DNA of 64,000 bases from Cystobacter ferrugineus (GTDB taxonomy: Bacteria; Myxococcota; Myxococcia; Myxococcales; Myxococcaceae), in contig NZ_MPIN01000001.1 of the NCBI RefSeq assembly GCF_001887355.1, forward strand, positions 1,381,317 to 1,445,316. Reading direction: 5' to 3'. The first letter of the stretch is position 1. The number at the start of each line of letters is the position of its first letter. The notes under the pieces were generated by a model. It had not been told where the DNA came from, made no database searches, and worked only from the letters and a program-made list of their open reading frames with translations. Below are positions 20,761 to 30,461 of the stretch, piece by piece. Position numbers and translations under genes: made by a program.

Positions 20761-21825
20761 ATGGCCAACAAGGTCAAGGCAGTCCTCATCGGGGGGACCG
20801 GCTATGGGGGATCCGAGATCCTCCGCCGGCTCCTCTTCCACCCGCATGTGGAGGTGGTGCGCATCACCTCGGTGGACAACGTCGGCAAGAAGGTGGGCGA
20901 CGTCCACTTCAACCTCGCCGGGCTCACCGAGCTCACCTTCCAGGAGATGCCCGCCGCCCAGGCCGTGGCGGGCGCGGACGTGGCCTTCCTGGCCATGCCC
21001 CACAAGACCACCGCCAAGGTGGTGCTCGACATCATCAACTCGGGCGTGCGCATCGTGGACCTGTCGGGCGACTTCCGCCTGCGCGACGCGGCCGCCTACG
21101 CGAAGTACTACGGCGTGGAGCACCCGGCGCCCCAGATGCTCACCGACGGGGCCTTCACCTACGGCATGCCGGAGCTCAACCGCGAGGCCATCCGCAAGGC
21201 GCGCTACATCGCGAGCCCCGGCTGCTTCGCCACCACCATCGCGCTCGGGCTGATGCCGCTGGCGCGCGCGGGCCTGCTCTCCGGCCCCGTCCACACGGTG
21301 GCGGCCACGGGCTCGTCGGGCAGTGGCGCCAATCCTCAAATCACCACCCACCACCCGCTGCGCGCGTCCAACCTGCGCACCTACAAGCCGCTGGAGCACC
21401 AGCACATCCCGGAGATCCTCCAGTCCCTGCGCATCGCGGGGGCCCACCCGGAGACGTCGCTGGAGTTCGTGCCCGTGTCGGCGCCGCTGCCGCGCGGCAT
21501 CTTCGCCACGTCCTTCGCCGAGGTGCCCGCCTCCACCACCCAGGAGCAGCTCACCGCGGCGTGGAAGAGCGCCTACGGCAACGAGCCCTTCATCCGCGTC
21601 ATCAGCGGGGGCCGCCAGCCCGAGGTCATCGGCGTGGCGGGCAGCAACTACGTGGAGGTGGGCTTCACGCTGGGCCCGGTGACGGGCGCCACGCGCCGCG
21701 TGGTGTGCTTCTCCGCGCTGGACAACCTGGTGAAGGGTGGAGCGGGCCAGTCCATCCAGAGTTTCAACATCATGATGGGCTTCGACGAGCGCCTCACGCT
21801 CGCCGAGCCGGGGCTGTGGCCGTGA
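20761..21825 (+). CDS. argC: N-acetyl-gamma-glutamyl-phosphate reductase
   Basis: 354 residues, catalysing the NADPH-dependent reduction of N-acetylglutamyl phosphate to the semialdehyde, step three of arginine synthesis. Visible features are the nucleotide-binding GGTGYGGSE at about 11-19, the catalytic Cys in SPGCFATT (about residue 155) and the GSSGSGANP loop. The gene overlaps argB by four bases (GTGA), indicating translational coupling. Confidence 0.96.
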   Translation: MANKVKAVLIGGTGYGGSEILRRLLFHPHVEVVRITSVDNVGKKVGDVHFNLAGLTELTFQEMPAAQAVAGADVAFLAMPHKTTAKVVLDIINSGVRIVDLSGDFRLRDAAAYAKYYGVEHPAPQMLTDGAFTYGMPELNREAIRKARYIASPGCFATTIALGLMPLARAGLLSGPVHTVAATGSSGSGANPQITTHHPLRASNLRTYKPLEHQHIPEILQSLRIAGAHPETSLEFVPVSAPLPRGIFATSFAEVPASTTQEQLTAAWKSAYGNEPFIRVISGGRQPEVIGVAGSNYVEVGFTLGPVTGATRRVVCFSALDNLVKGGAGQSIQSFNIMMGFDERLTLAEPGLWP

Positions 21826-22670
21826 GCGGATTGAGGGACTTTCGTGGGCGGTGGTTCGTGGTGAAGATTGGCGGCGAGCTGGCGCAGGACAGGCCGAGGC
21901 TCGCCGCGAGCGTGGGGGCCGCGGTGCGGGCCTTCCTCGACGCGGGCATCCGCGTGGCCGTCATCCACGGAGGTGGGCCGCAGGCCACCGAGCTGCAGAA
22001 GAAGCTGGGGTTGCAGCCGAGGATGGTGGCCGGGCGGCGCTACACGGACGAGGCCACGCTCGAGGTGATGAAGATGTCGCTGGCGGGCCAGGTGTCCGTG
22101 GACGTGGCCAGCGCCTTCCGGCTCGCCGGGGTGCCGGCGCTGTGCACCACGGGAATGTCCGCGGGGCTCATCACCGCCGAGCGCCGGCCGCCCAAGGTCA
22201 TGAGCGGCGCGGGGCCCGAGCCGGTGGACCTGGGGCTCGTGGGAGACGTGGTGGGCGTGGATGTGGAGGCCTTCCGGCGCCTGTCCGACGCGGGCTTCGT
22301 TCCGGTGCTCGGCTCGCTCGGGGGTGATGGCCGGGGGCAGCCCTTCAACATCAACGCGGACACGGTGGCCACCCGCGTGGCCGCGAAGCTCGGGGCGGCC
22401 AAGCTCTTCCTCGTGTCCAACGTGCCCGGGGTGCTCGCCAACAAGGATGACCCATCCACCCGGCTGCCCACGCTCACGCCGGCCGAGGCGCGCGAGAAGA
22501 TCGCCTCCGGCGTCATCCAGGGCGGCATGATTCCCAAGGTGGAGGAGAGCCTGGAGATGCTCGAGGAGGGCATCGAGGCCATCCACATCGTGGGCATCTC
22601 GCCCCCGGAGGCGCTCCTGCACGAGGCCGAGCGGCCCGGGAGCCAGGGGACGGCCTTCCTGCGGGGTTAG
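21822..22670 (+). CDS. argB: acetylglutamate kinase
   Basis: 282 residues from a GTG at 21822 overlapping the argC stop. It is an amino-acid kinase fold protein: VVKIGGEL at the N-terminus binds phosphate, VAVIHGGGPQ is the substrate glycine loop, and FNINADTVATRVAAKLGA plus LFLVSNVPGVL are the nucleotide-side motifs. It phosphorylates N-acetylglutamate, step two of arginine synthesis. The pathway's aminotransferase argD is at 53.6 kb in this window. Confidence 0.95.
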   Translation: MSGLRDFRGRWFVVKIGGELAQDRPRLAASVGAAVRAFLDAGIRVAVIHGGGPQATELQKKLGLQPRMVAGRRYTDEATLEVMKMSLAGQVSVDVASAFRLAGVPALCTTGMSAGLITAERRPPKVMSGAGPEPVDLGLVGDVVGVDVEAFRRLSDAGFVPVLGSLGGDGRGQPFNINADTVATRVAAKLGAAKLFLVSNVPGVLANKDDPSTRLPTLTPAEAREKIASGVIQGGMIPKVEESLEMLEEGIEAIHIVGISPPEALLHEAERPGSQGTAFLRG

Positions 22671-22894
22671 AGGGCCGTACGCGCCCGTCCTCTTCGTGGA
22701 GACACGAGGGGGGGCACGGGGGCGCGTGGCTCGGATTCGGATACGGTAGCGGATGCCCCTAATGGGCATCGAGCCGCCGATCCCGTTGAGCGGTATGCTC
22801 GGGTGCGCGCGTTGATGGACACCTGGGAGGGGTGACGCGCGCCGGGGCTCCGGTCTTCCCACGGCCGGGCCCGGCGAACCTGGAGGAAGTTCAC

Positions 22895-23494
22895 ATGCCG
22901 AAGACGCTCGTCTTTTATGTGCAGGATGGATTCGCGGATTGGGAGGCGGCCTACATCCTGCCCCTGCTGAGAGAGAGGGGGGTGGGGATCCGCGTGGTGT
23001 CCGAGAACGGGGCGTCCGTGACCAGCGCGGGAGGGTTGGGGGTCGTGGCCCATACACGCCTGCGCAATGTGTACCCGGCGGATGTCGACGGGTTGATCCT
23101 CCCGGGAGGCGACTTCTGGATGGACGACTCCTCCAACCAGCCCGTGCTCGCGTTCGCCCAGGACCTTCTCACGCAGGGCAAGATGGTCGCGGCGATCTGC
23201 TCGGCCACCGTGGCGCTCGCCCGGCAGGGGTTGCTCGACCAGCGCCGGCACACCAGCAATGACCTCGGCGTCCTGAAGCAGGAGGCCCCCGCCTACCGGG
23301 GGGAGGCGCTGTACGTCCAGAGCCTGGCCGTGACGGAGGGCAACCTCATCACCGCCTCCGCCATCGGTGCCCTCGAGTTCGCCCGGGAGATCGCCGACTA
23401 CCTGAAGCTGGGCAGCGAGAGCTACCGCAAGCAGTGGTACGAGCTGTTCAAGCACGGGGTGGCGCCTCCCGCGGACTTCTGGACGCAGTCCTGA
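22895..23494 (+). CDS. DJ-1/PfpI-family protein
   Basis: 199 residues of the class I glutamine amidotransferase-like DJ-1/PfpI group. The start FYVQDGFADWEAAYILPLL gives the first strand and acidic residue. ILPGGDFW and the nucleophile elbow AAICSATVALARQGLLD carry the conserved Cys (about residue 107). Members act as glyoxalases, proteases, chaperones or amidases; this cannot be resolved from the motifs. ATG 22895 has a GGAGGAAG ribosome site; the longer open frame upstream lacks homology. Confidence 0.85.
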   Translation: MPKTLVFYVQDGFADWEAAYILPLLRERGVGIRVVSENGASVTSAGGLGVVAHTRLRNVYPADVDGLILPGGDFWMDDSSNQPVLAFAQDLLTQGKMVAAICSATVALARQGLLDQRRHTSNDLGVLKQEAPAYRGEALYVQSLAVTEGNLITASAIGALEFAREIADYLKLGSESYRKQWYELFKHGVAPPADFWTQS

Positions 23495-23573
23495 GCTGGG
23501 GAATGTCTGGCCGCGAACCGGGTTGGGTTCGCCTTTCGTCACCCGGAGCGCTGGGGCAGGAGGTCTCGACGAG

Positions 23574-24203
23574 ATGGAGAGCCTGGAGTCGCGTGTGGAA
23601 CAGTTGGAGCGCCGCTACCACCGCTCACGTCTCGTGAGCTTCGCGGCGCTCGGGTTCGGAGCGCTCGGGCTGGGCGTGGCCGCCTGGCGCCCGGTGGAGC
23701 CCGTGGGGGGCGGGGAGCTGGTGGCCTCGCGGCTGACCCTGCGCGACTCGCGGGGCCTCACCCGGATGACCCTCTCGGCGCAGGAGGGGGGCGAGGGGGG
23801 CCTGGTGCTGCATGACGCGGAGGGCCGGCCCCGGGCGCTGCTGGGCGTGGACAGTGGCGGCTCGCCCCGGCTGCGCTTCGCCACCGCCGAGGGCGTCATG
23901 CTCGCGGAGCTCACCGTGTACGCGAACGAGGCGCCGCGGCTGGCGCTCCGGCAGCTCGGGGGGACCGAGTTCTTCTCGGTGTCCCTGCTGCCCGATGGCT
24001 CTTCCCGCCTGGAGCTCGCGGATGGGAATGGCCGTCCGCGGGCCATTCTCGGCGCCGACGCGCAGGGGGCGCCCGGGTTGTACCTGGTGGACAACAAGGG
24101 CGGGTCTCGCGCGTCGCTGCGGGTGTCTCCCGGAGACGAGCCGAGCCTCGTGCTCGAGGGGCTCGCGGGGACGCTCTTCCGTGCTCCGGCTCCGGTGCAG
24201 TAG
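23574..24203 (+). CDS. membrane-anchored beta-repeat protein of unknown function
   Basis: 209 residues. A short coiled-coil-like start (MESLESRVEQLERRYHRS) precedes one transmembrane helix (LVSFAALGFGALGLGVAAW) and then an exported beta-rich part. That part is built from five or so repeats of the pattern L-x-L-x-D-x-x-G-x-x-R-x-x-L (LTLRDSRGLTRMTL, LVLHDAEGRPRALL, LELADGNGRPRAIL, LYLVDNKGGSRASL). Similar repeats occur in many bacterial proteins of unknown role. ATG 23574 is chosen because the coiled coil starts there. Confidence 0.65.
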   Translation: MESLESRVEQLERRYHRSRLVSFAALGFGALGLGVAAWRPVEPVGGGELVASRLTLRDSRGLTRMTLSAQEGGEGGLVLHDAEGRPRALLGVDSGGSPRLRFATAEGVMLAELTVYANEAPRLALRQLGGTEFFSVSLLPDGSSRLELADGNGRPRAILGADAQGAPGLYLVDNKGGSRASLRVSPGDEPSLVLEGLAGTLFRAPAPVQ

Positions 24204-24218
24204 CGGAAGAGAAAATGC

Positions 24219-24809
24219 GTGCCGGCGCCAGATGCTCTGGAGCCCGCGCGGCCCGTGGCGTCCGACCCCACGCGGGCCCAGGCGCTCGCGGCCGCCATCG
24301 TCGAGCGCGCGGTGCAACTGGTGGGCATCCCCCGCCTGGGCCGGGTGGCGCGGGGTGTTCCGGATGATTGCTCGGGCCTCGTGCGGCTCGCCTTCCAGAA
24401 GGCGGGCATCGACCTCGTGAGCGAGGGCTTCCTGTCGGGCGAGAACGCCGTGTCCGCCATCTACCGTCGCGCGCGGGCGCGGGGGGCGCTCCACGAGACG
24501 CTTCCCCAGCCTGGGGACCTGGTCTTCTTCCGCGAGACGTATGACCGCAACCGGGATGGCCGGCGCAACGATGGGCTGACCCACGTCGCCGTGGTGGAGC
24601 GCGTGGAGCCCGACGGCACGCTCACCTTCATCCACCGGGGCCGCAAGGGCATTGCCCGCTCGCACATGAACCTCGCCTTCCCGAGCACCCACCGGGGGGG
24701 ACAGGCGGGCTCCATCCTCAATGGCATCCTGCGGCCCGCGTCCCGAGGCCAGCGGGCGTGGCTGTCGGGAGAACTCTTCGCGGGCTTCGCCTCGCCCGCG
24801 GCGCTCTGA
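24219..24809 (+). CDS. NlpC/P60-like cysteine peptidase
   Basis: About 196 residues. The catalytic Cys is in DDCSGLVRLAF (about residue 50), the His in LTHVAVVERV, and a third polar residue in FIHRG, the usual NlpC/P60 order for cell-wall peptide hydrolases. No signal peptide is visible after the GTG at 24219, which is unusual for this family. Either the protein is cytosolic or secreted by another route, or its 5' end was lost. It starts 15 bp after the previous gene's stop. Confidence 0.75.
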   Translation: MPAPDALEPARPVASDPTRAQALAAAIVERAVQLVGIPRLGRVARGVPDDCSGLVRLAFQKAGIDLVSEGFLSGENAVSAIYRRARARGALHETLPQPGDLVFFRETYDRNRDGRRNDGLTHVAVVERVEPDGTLTFIHRGRKGIARSHMNLAFPSTHRGGQAGSILNGILRPASRGQRAWLSGELFAGFASPAAL

Positions 24810-24816
24810 GCCCGGC

Positions 24817-26343
24817 TCAGTGGCCCGGGGTCAACACCGCGCCAGGTTTGTCATGCGTGCCCAGACGCCCGAGCAACAGGGCACTGGCCTCGTTGAGGCC
24901 GATGAGCTCGACCTCGACGCCCCGGCTTCGGAACTTGAGTACGACCCGGTCGATGGCCGCCACAGCCGAGGCATCCCAGACATGGGAGTGCGTGAGGTCG
25001 ATGTCCACCCGCGCGAGGTGCTCGGTGAAGTCGAAGGAGGCGGCGAAGTCCTCCACGGACACGAAGAAGATCTCACCCAGGACGGTGTAGCGTCGTCGCC
25101 GGCCATCCTCGCTCGGCGAGTTCGTCACGGACACCAGCTTGGCCACGGTGCGCGCGAAGAAGATGGCACTCAGGACGACACCCACCAGCACCCCCTTGGC
25201 GAGGTCATGGGTCAGCACCACGGTGAGCACCGTGGCGATCATCACGATGGACTCGCTCCGGGGCATTACCCGCAGGGCGCGCAGCGACTTCCAGTCGAAG
25301 GTTCCGATGGAAACCATGATCATCACCGCGACGAGGGCGCCCATCGGAATGCGAGCCACCCAATCCCCGAGCACGAGGATGAGGAAGAGCAGGATGATGC
25401 CGGCGCAGAAGGTGGACAGCCGCCCGCGCCCACCGGAGCGCACGTTGATGACGGACTGGCCGATCATCGCGCACCCGGCCATGCCGCCCATCAAGCCCGT
25501 CACGACATTGGCGATTCCCTGGCCGAACGCCTCGCTGTGCTTGCAACTCGGTGAGTCGGTCATCTCGTCGACGACCGCCGCGGTGAGGAGCGACTCCAGG
25601 AGTCCGACGAAGGCGAGCGTCGCGGAGTAGGGGAAGAGGATGCCCAGCGTCTCCAGCGTGAAGGGGACCTGGGGCAGGTGGAAGAAGGGCAGCGAGGTGG
25701 GCAGCGCGCCCATGTCTCCCACCGTCCGCACGGGGCTGCCAGTGAGCAGGGAGACAGCCGTGAGCACCACGATGGCGACGAGGGGGGAGGGCACGGCCTT
25801 CGTCAGCCGGGGCAGGCCGTAGATGATGGCGAGTCCCACGGCCACCATGGCGTACATCTGCCAGGTGGCGCCGGTGAACTGTGGCAGCTGGGCCATGAAG
25901 ATGAGGATGGCCAGCGCATTGACGAAGCCGGTCATCACCGGACGGGGGACGAATTTCATGTACCGGCTGAGCCGCAGCGCTCGAAACGCCAACTGCAAGA
26001 GGCCCGTGAGGATGGTGGCGGCGAAGAGGTATTCCACACCATGCCTGGCGACGAGCGTCACCATGAGCAGTGCCATGGCGCCGGTGGCCGCCGAGATCAT
26101 TCCGGGGCGTCCTCCAAAGAACGCGGTCATCACCGCGATGATGAAGGAGGCATAGAGGCCCACCTTGGGATCGACCCCCGCGATGATGGAGAAGGCGATG
26201 GCCTCGGGGATGAGCGCGAGCGCCACCACGAGCCCCGCCATCACGTCGCCCCGGACGTTGGAGCACCACTCCTGCCTCAGTCGTGTCACATCGAGGCCCG
26301 GAAGGCGGAGGCCCGTGGTTGTCTTGGAATGTGTCGTCTTCAA
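24817..26343 (-). CDS. SulP-family anion transporter with STAS domain
   Basis: 508 residues. About twelve hydrophobic segments span residues 30-400, with the SulP signature near the start ([30 protein letters not shown], quoted in part). A C-terminal STAS domain begins near residue 420 ([20 protein letters not shown]). Family members carry sulfate, bicarbonate or carboxylates, usually coupled to H+ or Na+; the substrate here is not readable. It converges with the NlpC/P60 gene, with 7 bp between stops. Confidence 0.92.
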   Translation of the reverse strand: MKTTHSKTTTGLRLPGLDVTRLRQEWCSNVRGDVMAGLVVALALIPEAIAFSIIAGVDPKVGLYASFIIAVMTAFFGGRPGMISAATGAMALLMVTLVARHGVEYLFAATILTGLLQLAFRALRLSRYMKFVPRPVMTGFVNALAILIFMAQLPQFTGATWQMYAMVAVGLAIIYGLPRLTKAVPSPLVAIVVLTAVSLLTGSPVRTVGDMGALPTSLPFFHLPQVPFTLETLGILFPYSATLAFVGLLESLLTAAVVDEMTDSPSCKHSEAFGQGIANVVTGLMGGMAGCAMIGQSVINVRSGGRGRLSTFCAGIILLFLILVLGDWVARIPMGALVAVMIMVSIGTFDWKSLRALRVMPRSESIVMIATVLTVVLTHDLAKGVLVGVVLSAIFFARTVAKLVSVTNSPSEDGRRRRYTVLGEIFFVSVEDFAASFDFTEHLARVDIDLTHSHVWDASAVAAIDRVVLKFRSRGVEVELIGLNEASALLLGRLGTHDKPGAVLTPGH

Positions 26344-27337
26344 GCCGTGCTCTTTTCGTGGAAAGGGAATGGGAGATCACGAGGCCTCGGTTTCCCGAGG
26401 CCCTGGATGGAAATGGCTCGTGCTCCGGCGGCGGGGTCGCGTCCGTGGACGCGGCCGTCGCCGTCGATCGGTTCTGACCAGGCGGATGCCGCCGCTGACG
26501 CGAAGCTGTCGCGGGGCCGGGCCGAGGGTGGAGAGGGAAATGAAGCGGGTGACGCGCCGATGCCCGTCTGTGCTCGCTAGGGCGAAGTCAGCGGCATTCG
26601 CGAGGTGCGGGCGGGCACCTCAGGGTGGAGGCGCCGCTCGTCTGATTTCGCACATCGGGTGCTTATGCGCTTCACTGAGGGTCTGCATCGATGAGCCGAA
26701 GGTGGAGAGGCCGACAAGATGCCGCCTTCCGCGCTCTCTCCTAACAGATGCCGCACTGCAATAAAAGAGCGATGACCGTTTCGCGCCGGATTTGCTGGCG
26801 CTCGGCCTTTGTCTTCGCCGCGCGCAGCCATCGCTTCTCCAGTGCCAGCAAGGCCCGGCGCCTCTCCTCATGGGGCCTTGGCTTCGATCCGCGTCAGAAA
26901 GACCTGGTCCTTCTCCTGCCCTTGCTCCAAGGCGCGCTCTCGTTTCAACCTGGAGTGTCCAGGTCGGCATCCGCAACGTCGCGCATCCGACGAGTTCATC
27001 CTTCAACCGGGCAATGGAAGATTGACTTCATGGCGCGATGGTTCGCGGCAATGAACAATGTCAAACGCTCTGGGATATGAGTTGATGAAAAGGAGGCTAG
27101 GGTCTGGTTTGTTCCGGAACGTGTATTGGGGGCGATGGATTGGTTCTCGATTCTCGGGAGATGGTGACGGACATTCCCGGGAAGCCTCGAGCCGGCATGG
27201 GACAGGCGAATCAATGAGATGCAATGTGAGGTATACGTCGAGTCCAGGCTGGAGAGTTCAGTCATGATAGAACAAGGCATGCGGCAATACGCCGCGTTCC
27301 TCGGCGTGCGGTGCTAGTGTATAGGTCGTGCCTACCC
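26344..27337. other. about 1 kb without a recognisable gene
   Basis: Divergent spacer between the SulP gene and the first MbnP-like gene. The left part (to about 26740) is GC-rich with antisense open frames that look like codon shadows. The right part (26740-27330) is clearly AT-richer with only short frames lacking domain sequence. I see no tRNA, CRISPR or convincing hairpin. It may hold promoters for both flanking units or remnants of lost genes. Confidence 0.5.
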
Positions 27338-28204
27338 ATGAACTCATCTCCCCTGCGTTTCATTGCCATTGCCCTGCCACTCGCCAGCTCCCTGGGGTGT
27401 GGAGTCCAGGAACCCGAGAAGAAGGAGCTGCCGGTGAACATCTCCTTCGAGGCCCGGGTGGGCGCGCAGCCCTTCGCCTGCGGGCGCACGTACACGGGGC
27501 TGGGCACCACGGCGACCACCTTCGAGCCCATGGACTTCCGCCTGTTCCTCCATGACGTCCGGCTCGTCTCGGAGGACGGCACGGAGGTTCCCGTCGCGCT
27601 CACGGACGACGGGGAGTGGCAGGCGGAAGGTGCGCTCCTGCTCGACTTCGCGGACAAGTCGGGCCAGTGCACCAAGGGGACGGCGGCGACCCGCACGCAC
27701 CTGGTGGGCACGGTTCCCGAGGGGAACTACCGCGGACTGCGCTTCAAGGTCGGCCTGCCCGAGTCGCTCAACCACCGCAACCCCATGCTCGCTCCCACGA
27801 CCTTCAAGGACACCAGTTTGTACTGGGGCTGGCGCTCCGGTTATATATTCGCCCGCATCGATGGGCGGACGACCGGTTTGCGCTCGGGCTACGTCATGCA
27901 CCTGGGGAGCATGGACTGCCCCCCCGCGGAGCCGGGTCAGCCGTATGGCAGGTGTACCTTCCCCAGCCTCCCGGAAATCTCCCTGGAGGGCTTCGTGCTG
28001 GACCAGAGCAAGGTCATCCTGGACCTGGCGAGCCTCCTCGCCGAGGCCAACCTGGATGCGGACGCGAACGTGCCCAATACCTCCATCGGGTGCATGTCCC
28101 AGCGGGAGGATCCGGACTGCGCGCCGGTGTTCAACCGGCTGGGGCTTCCGTTCCGTGACCTGTCCGAGGCCGTCCCGGCGCAGACCTTCATCCGCCTGGA
28201 ATAG
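27338..28204 (+). CDS. MbnP-like copper-binding protein (metallo-mystery pair four-Cys protein)
   Basis: 288 residues with an N-terminal export signal ending near GCGVQ. It matches the MbnP / TIGR04052 family, whose genes sit beside a di-heme MbnH-type enzyme. Hallmarks are ISFEARVGAQPFACGR with the first conserved Cys, FRLFLHDVRL, RFKVGLPESLNHRNP, the motif LYWGWRSGYIF (about 161-171), and four further Cys in the C-terminal half (MDCPP, GRCTFP, IGCMSQREDPDC). In characterised relatives the MbnH partner converts a Trp of MbnP to kynurenine, creating a copper site. It lies 9 bp upstream of the partner gene. Confidence 0.85.
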   Translation: MNSSPLRFIAIALPLASSLGCGVQEPEKKELPVNISFEARVGAQPFACGRTYTGLGTTATTFEPMDFRLFLHDVRLVSEDGTEVPVALTDDGEWQAEGALLLDFADKSGQCTKGTAATRTHLVGTVPEGNYRGLRFKVGLPESLNHRNPMLAPTTFKDTSLYWGWRSGYIFARIDGRTTGLRSGYVMHLGSMDCPPAEPGQPYGRCTFPSLPEISLEGFVLDQSKVILDLASLLAEANLDADANVPNTSIGCMSQREDPDCAPVFNRLGLPFRDLSEAVPAQTFIRLE

Positions 28205-28213
28205 GGGAGAACC

Positions 28214-29359
28214 ATGAGGACATCCATGACGAAGCGGTGGGTATTCCTGTCGGCGTTGGCCTGCCTGGGGGGCGGGTGCGGTGACCGCTCGCCCCCCGCG
28301 CCCGAGCCCGAGAAGTATCAGTGGCTGTTGCCCGAGGGCTTTCCGACCCCCGTGGTTCCCGCGGACAATCCGATGACGGAGGCCAAGGTGCAACTGGGCC
28401 GGCGCCTCTTCTATGACAAGCGCCTGTCGCTCAATGGCACCCAGTCCTGTGCCTCCTGCCATGAACAGGCGCGTGCCTTCACGGATGGGCGCCAGCACGG
28501 CCTGGGCAGCACCGGCGAGCTGCACCGCCGCAACGCCATGGGTCTGACCAACATCGCCTATGCCACGAGCTTCACCTGGGCCAACCCGAGCCTCACCTCG
28601 CTGGAGGTCCAGGCCCTCTCCCCCTTGCTTGGCAAGGAGCCCGTGGAGCTGGGTTTTGGAGACAGGGAGGAGGAGCTGCTCGCGCGCCTGCGCGCCGATC
28701 CGGACCTCTCGGCGCGTTTCGCCGAGGCCTTCCCGGAGGAGGCCGAGCCCGTGAGCATGGTGTCTCTCACGCGCGCCCTGGCGAGCTTCGAGCGGACGTT
28801 GATCTCGGGCAATTCGCCGTATGATCAATACCTCGCGGGCAACACGAAAGCCCTGTCCCCGGCGGCCAGGCGTGGCATGGAGCTCTTCTTCTCCGAGCGC
28901 CTGGAGTGCAACCACTGCCACCTGGGCTTCAACTTCCAGGACGCCGTGACCTATGAGGGGGGGCCCGAGCCCCTCATCCTCTTCCACAACACGGGCCTGT
29001 ACAACGAGGACGGGATGGGCGCCTATCCCGCGATGGACCCGGGCATCATCGAGCTGACGGGACGTCCCGAGGACATGGGGAGCTTCCGCGCGTCGTCCCT
29101 GCGCAACGTGGCCCTCACCGCGCCCTATATGCACGACGGGAGCATCGCGACGCTCTCCGAGGTGTTGGACCACTACGCCGCGGGCGGCCGGGCCCATGCG
29201 CTCGACTCCAGCAGCGTCAGCCCGTTGCGCAGCGGCTTCGTGCGAGGCTTCACCCTGACGCCCGAGGAGAAGGCGGATGTGCTCGCCTTCCTGGACTCTC
29301 TGACGGACACCGGGTTCCTGAAGGATCCCCGTTTCGCGGATCCGGCGCTTCATCCCTGA
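28214..29359 (+). CDS. MbnH-like di-heme enzyme (cytochrome c peroxidase/MauG family)
   Basis: 381 residues with a signal peptide and Cys at GGGCG. It carries two heme c sites, CASCH at about 79-83 and CNHCH at about 232-236, in a MauG/bacterial cytochrome c peroxidase fold. Other family blocks are LGRRLFYDKRLSLNG, RRNAMGLTNIAY and RNVALTAPYMHDG. In the MbnP/MbnH system this enzyme oxidises a tryptophan of the partner protein in the periplasm. It is cotranscribed with the MbnP-like gene and ends 4 bp from a second such enzyme on the other strand. Confidence 0.87.
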   Translation: MRTSMTKRWVFLSALACLGGGCGDRSPPAPEPEKYQWLLPEGFPTPVVPADNPMTEAKVQLGRRLFYDKRLSLNGTQSCASCHEQARAFTDGRQHGLGSTGELHRRNAMGLTNIAYATSFTWANPSLTSLEVQALSPLLGKEPVELGFGDREEELLARLRADPDLSARFAEAFPEEAEPVSMVSLTRALASFERTLISGNSPYDQYLAGNTKALSPAARRGMELFFSERLECNHCHLGFNFQDAVTYEGGPEPLILFHNTGLYNEDGMGAYPAMDPGIIELTGRPEDMGSFRASSLRNVALTAPYMHDGSIATLSEVLDHYAAGGRAHALDSSSVSPLRSGFVRGFTLTPEEKADVLAFLDSLTDTGFLKDPRFADPALHP

Positions 29360-29363
29360 GCCG

Positions 29364-30461
29364 TCACGGCCCGGTGCCGGGGGGTCCCAGCGCCGGGTCG
29401 CTCAGGAAGGCCTCGTCCGTCAACGTGTCGAGGAAGGCCAGCAGGGCGGCCTTCTCCACGTCGCTCAGGGGCACGCCGGGCGCCTGGTGGGAGTTCCCGC
29501 GCAGGGCGATGTCCAGGGTGGACGAGGGAACCACGCCCCGGCGGTAGTGCTCCAACACCGCGTCCAGCGTGGCGAAGCGGCCATCGTGCATGTAGGGCGC
29601 CGAGCGTGCCACGTTGCGCAGCGTGGGCGTCTTGTAGCGCCCCGTGTCCTCGGGCCTGAGCGTGATGCGGCCCCGGCCCCGGGTTTCGTCATCCCCTTCG
29701 CCCCAGACGGAATCCAGGCCATTGTTGTGGTAGGCGTTGTCCGTGAAGAGCTCCGTGTCGTGACACGGTGTGCACCGCGTCCGCACGAGCCCGTGGCCCG
29801 CCTGCTCCAGGGCGCTCAGCTCCCCGCCGGGCTCGCCCCGCCGCCACAGGTCGTAGCGCGAGCGCGCCGACACCAGCGTGCGTTGGAACTGGGCGAGCGC
29901 TCGCAGCATCTGGCCGAGCGTGGGCCCACCGGAGCCGAATGCGGCCTCGAAGCGTTGGACGGCCTCGGGCGTGGAGGCCAGGCGATCCATCAGCGCCTGC
30001 AAGTCCCGCTGTCCCATCTCATCCGGGTGGGTGATGGGCCCGAGCGACAGCGACTCCAGGTTCTTCGCGCCTCCATCCCAGAAGAGGCCGTCCATCCAGG
30101 CGAGGTTGATGAGCGCGGGCGCATGACGCACGAGCGGGCGTCCACCCACCCCCACCGTCGCGAGCGAGGAGTCGAGCGAGAAGGCATGGGATTGGACGTG
30201 GCAGGAGGCACATGACACGCGCCCGTTGCTCGACAACAGGGGCGAGTAGAACAACCAGCGTCCCAGGGCCACACCCTCGGGGGTGGGCGGGTTGTCCTGG
30301 GGCGCTGGCACGGAGGTGATACCCAGGGGGAGGACGGGTCCCGGAGCGTCGCCACCCTCCGGGGGTGGCACGGCCTCCGGGCCCGGCCCGCAGGCGCCGA
30401 GCAGGGCCAGCATCAGGTTCCATGCCGCCGCCCTCCCGCCACGGCGCCCGTGCTGGCTCAT
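29364..30461 (-). CDS. second MbnH-like di-heme enzyme
   Basis: 365 residues with a lipobox-like signal end (LLGACG). Heme c sites are CASCH at about 84-88 and CTPCH near 233, with family blocks LGRWLFYSPLLSSNG, HAPALINLAWMD and RNVARSAPYMHDGRFATL. It is diverged from the 28.2 kb copy, so this is not a recent duplication. Its ATG overlaps the stop of the upstream MbnP-like gene by four bases (ATGA), showing translational coupling of the pair. Confidence 0.87.
   Translation of the reverse strand: MSQHGRRGGRAAAWNLMLALLGACGPGPEAVPPPEGGDAPGPVLPLGITSVPAPQDNPPTPEGVALGRWLFYSPLLSSNGRVSCASCHVQSHAFSLDSSLATVGVGGRPLVRHAPALINLAWMDGLFWDGGAKNLESLSLGPITHPDEMGQRDLQALMDRLASTPEAVQRFEAAFGSGGPTLGQMLRALAQFQRTLVSARSRYDLWRRGEPGGELSALEQAGHGLVRTRCTPCHDTELFTDNAYHNNGLDSVWGEGDDETRGRGRITLRPEDTGRYKTPTLRNVARSAPYMHDGRFATLDAVLEHYRRGVVPSSTLDIALRGNSHQAPGVPLSDVEKAALLAFLDTLTDEAFLSDPALGPPGTGP

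Noticed and set aside
26748..27080. 110-residue frame in the AT-rich spacer before the MbnP-like gene
   Set aside because: No ribosome site, no domain, no consistent codon bias; other frames of similar length overlap it.
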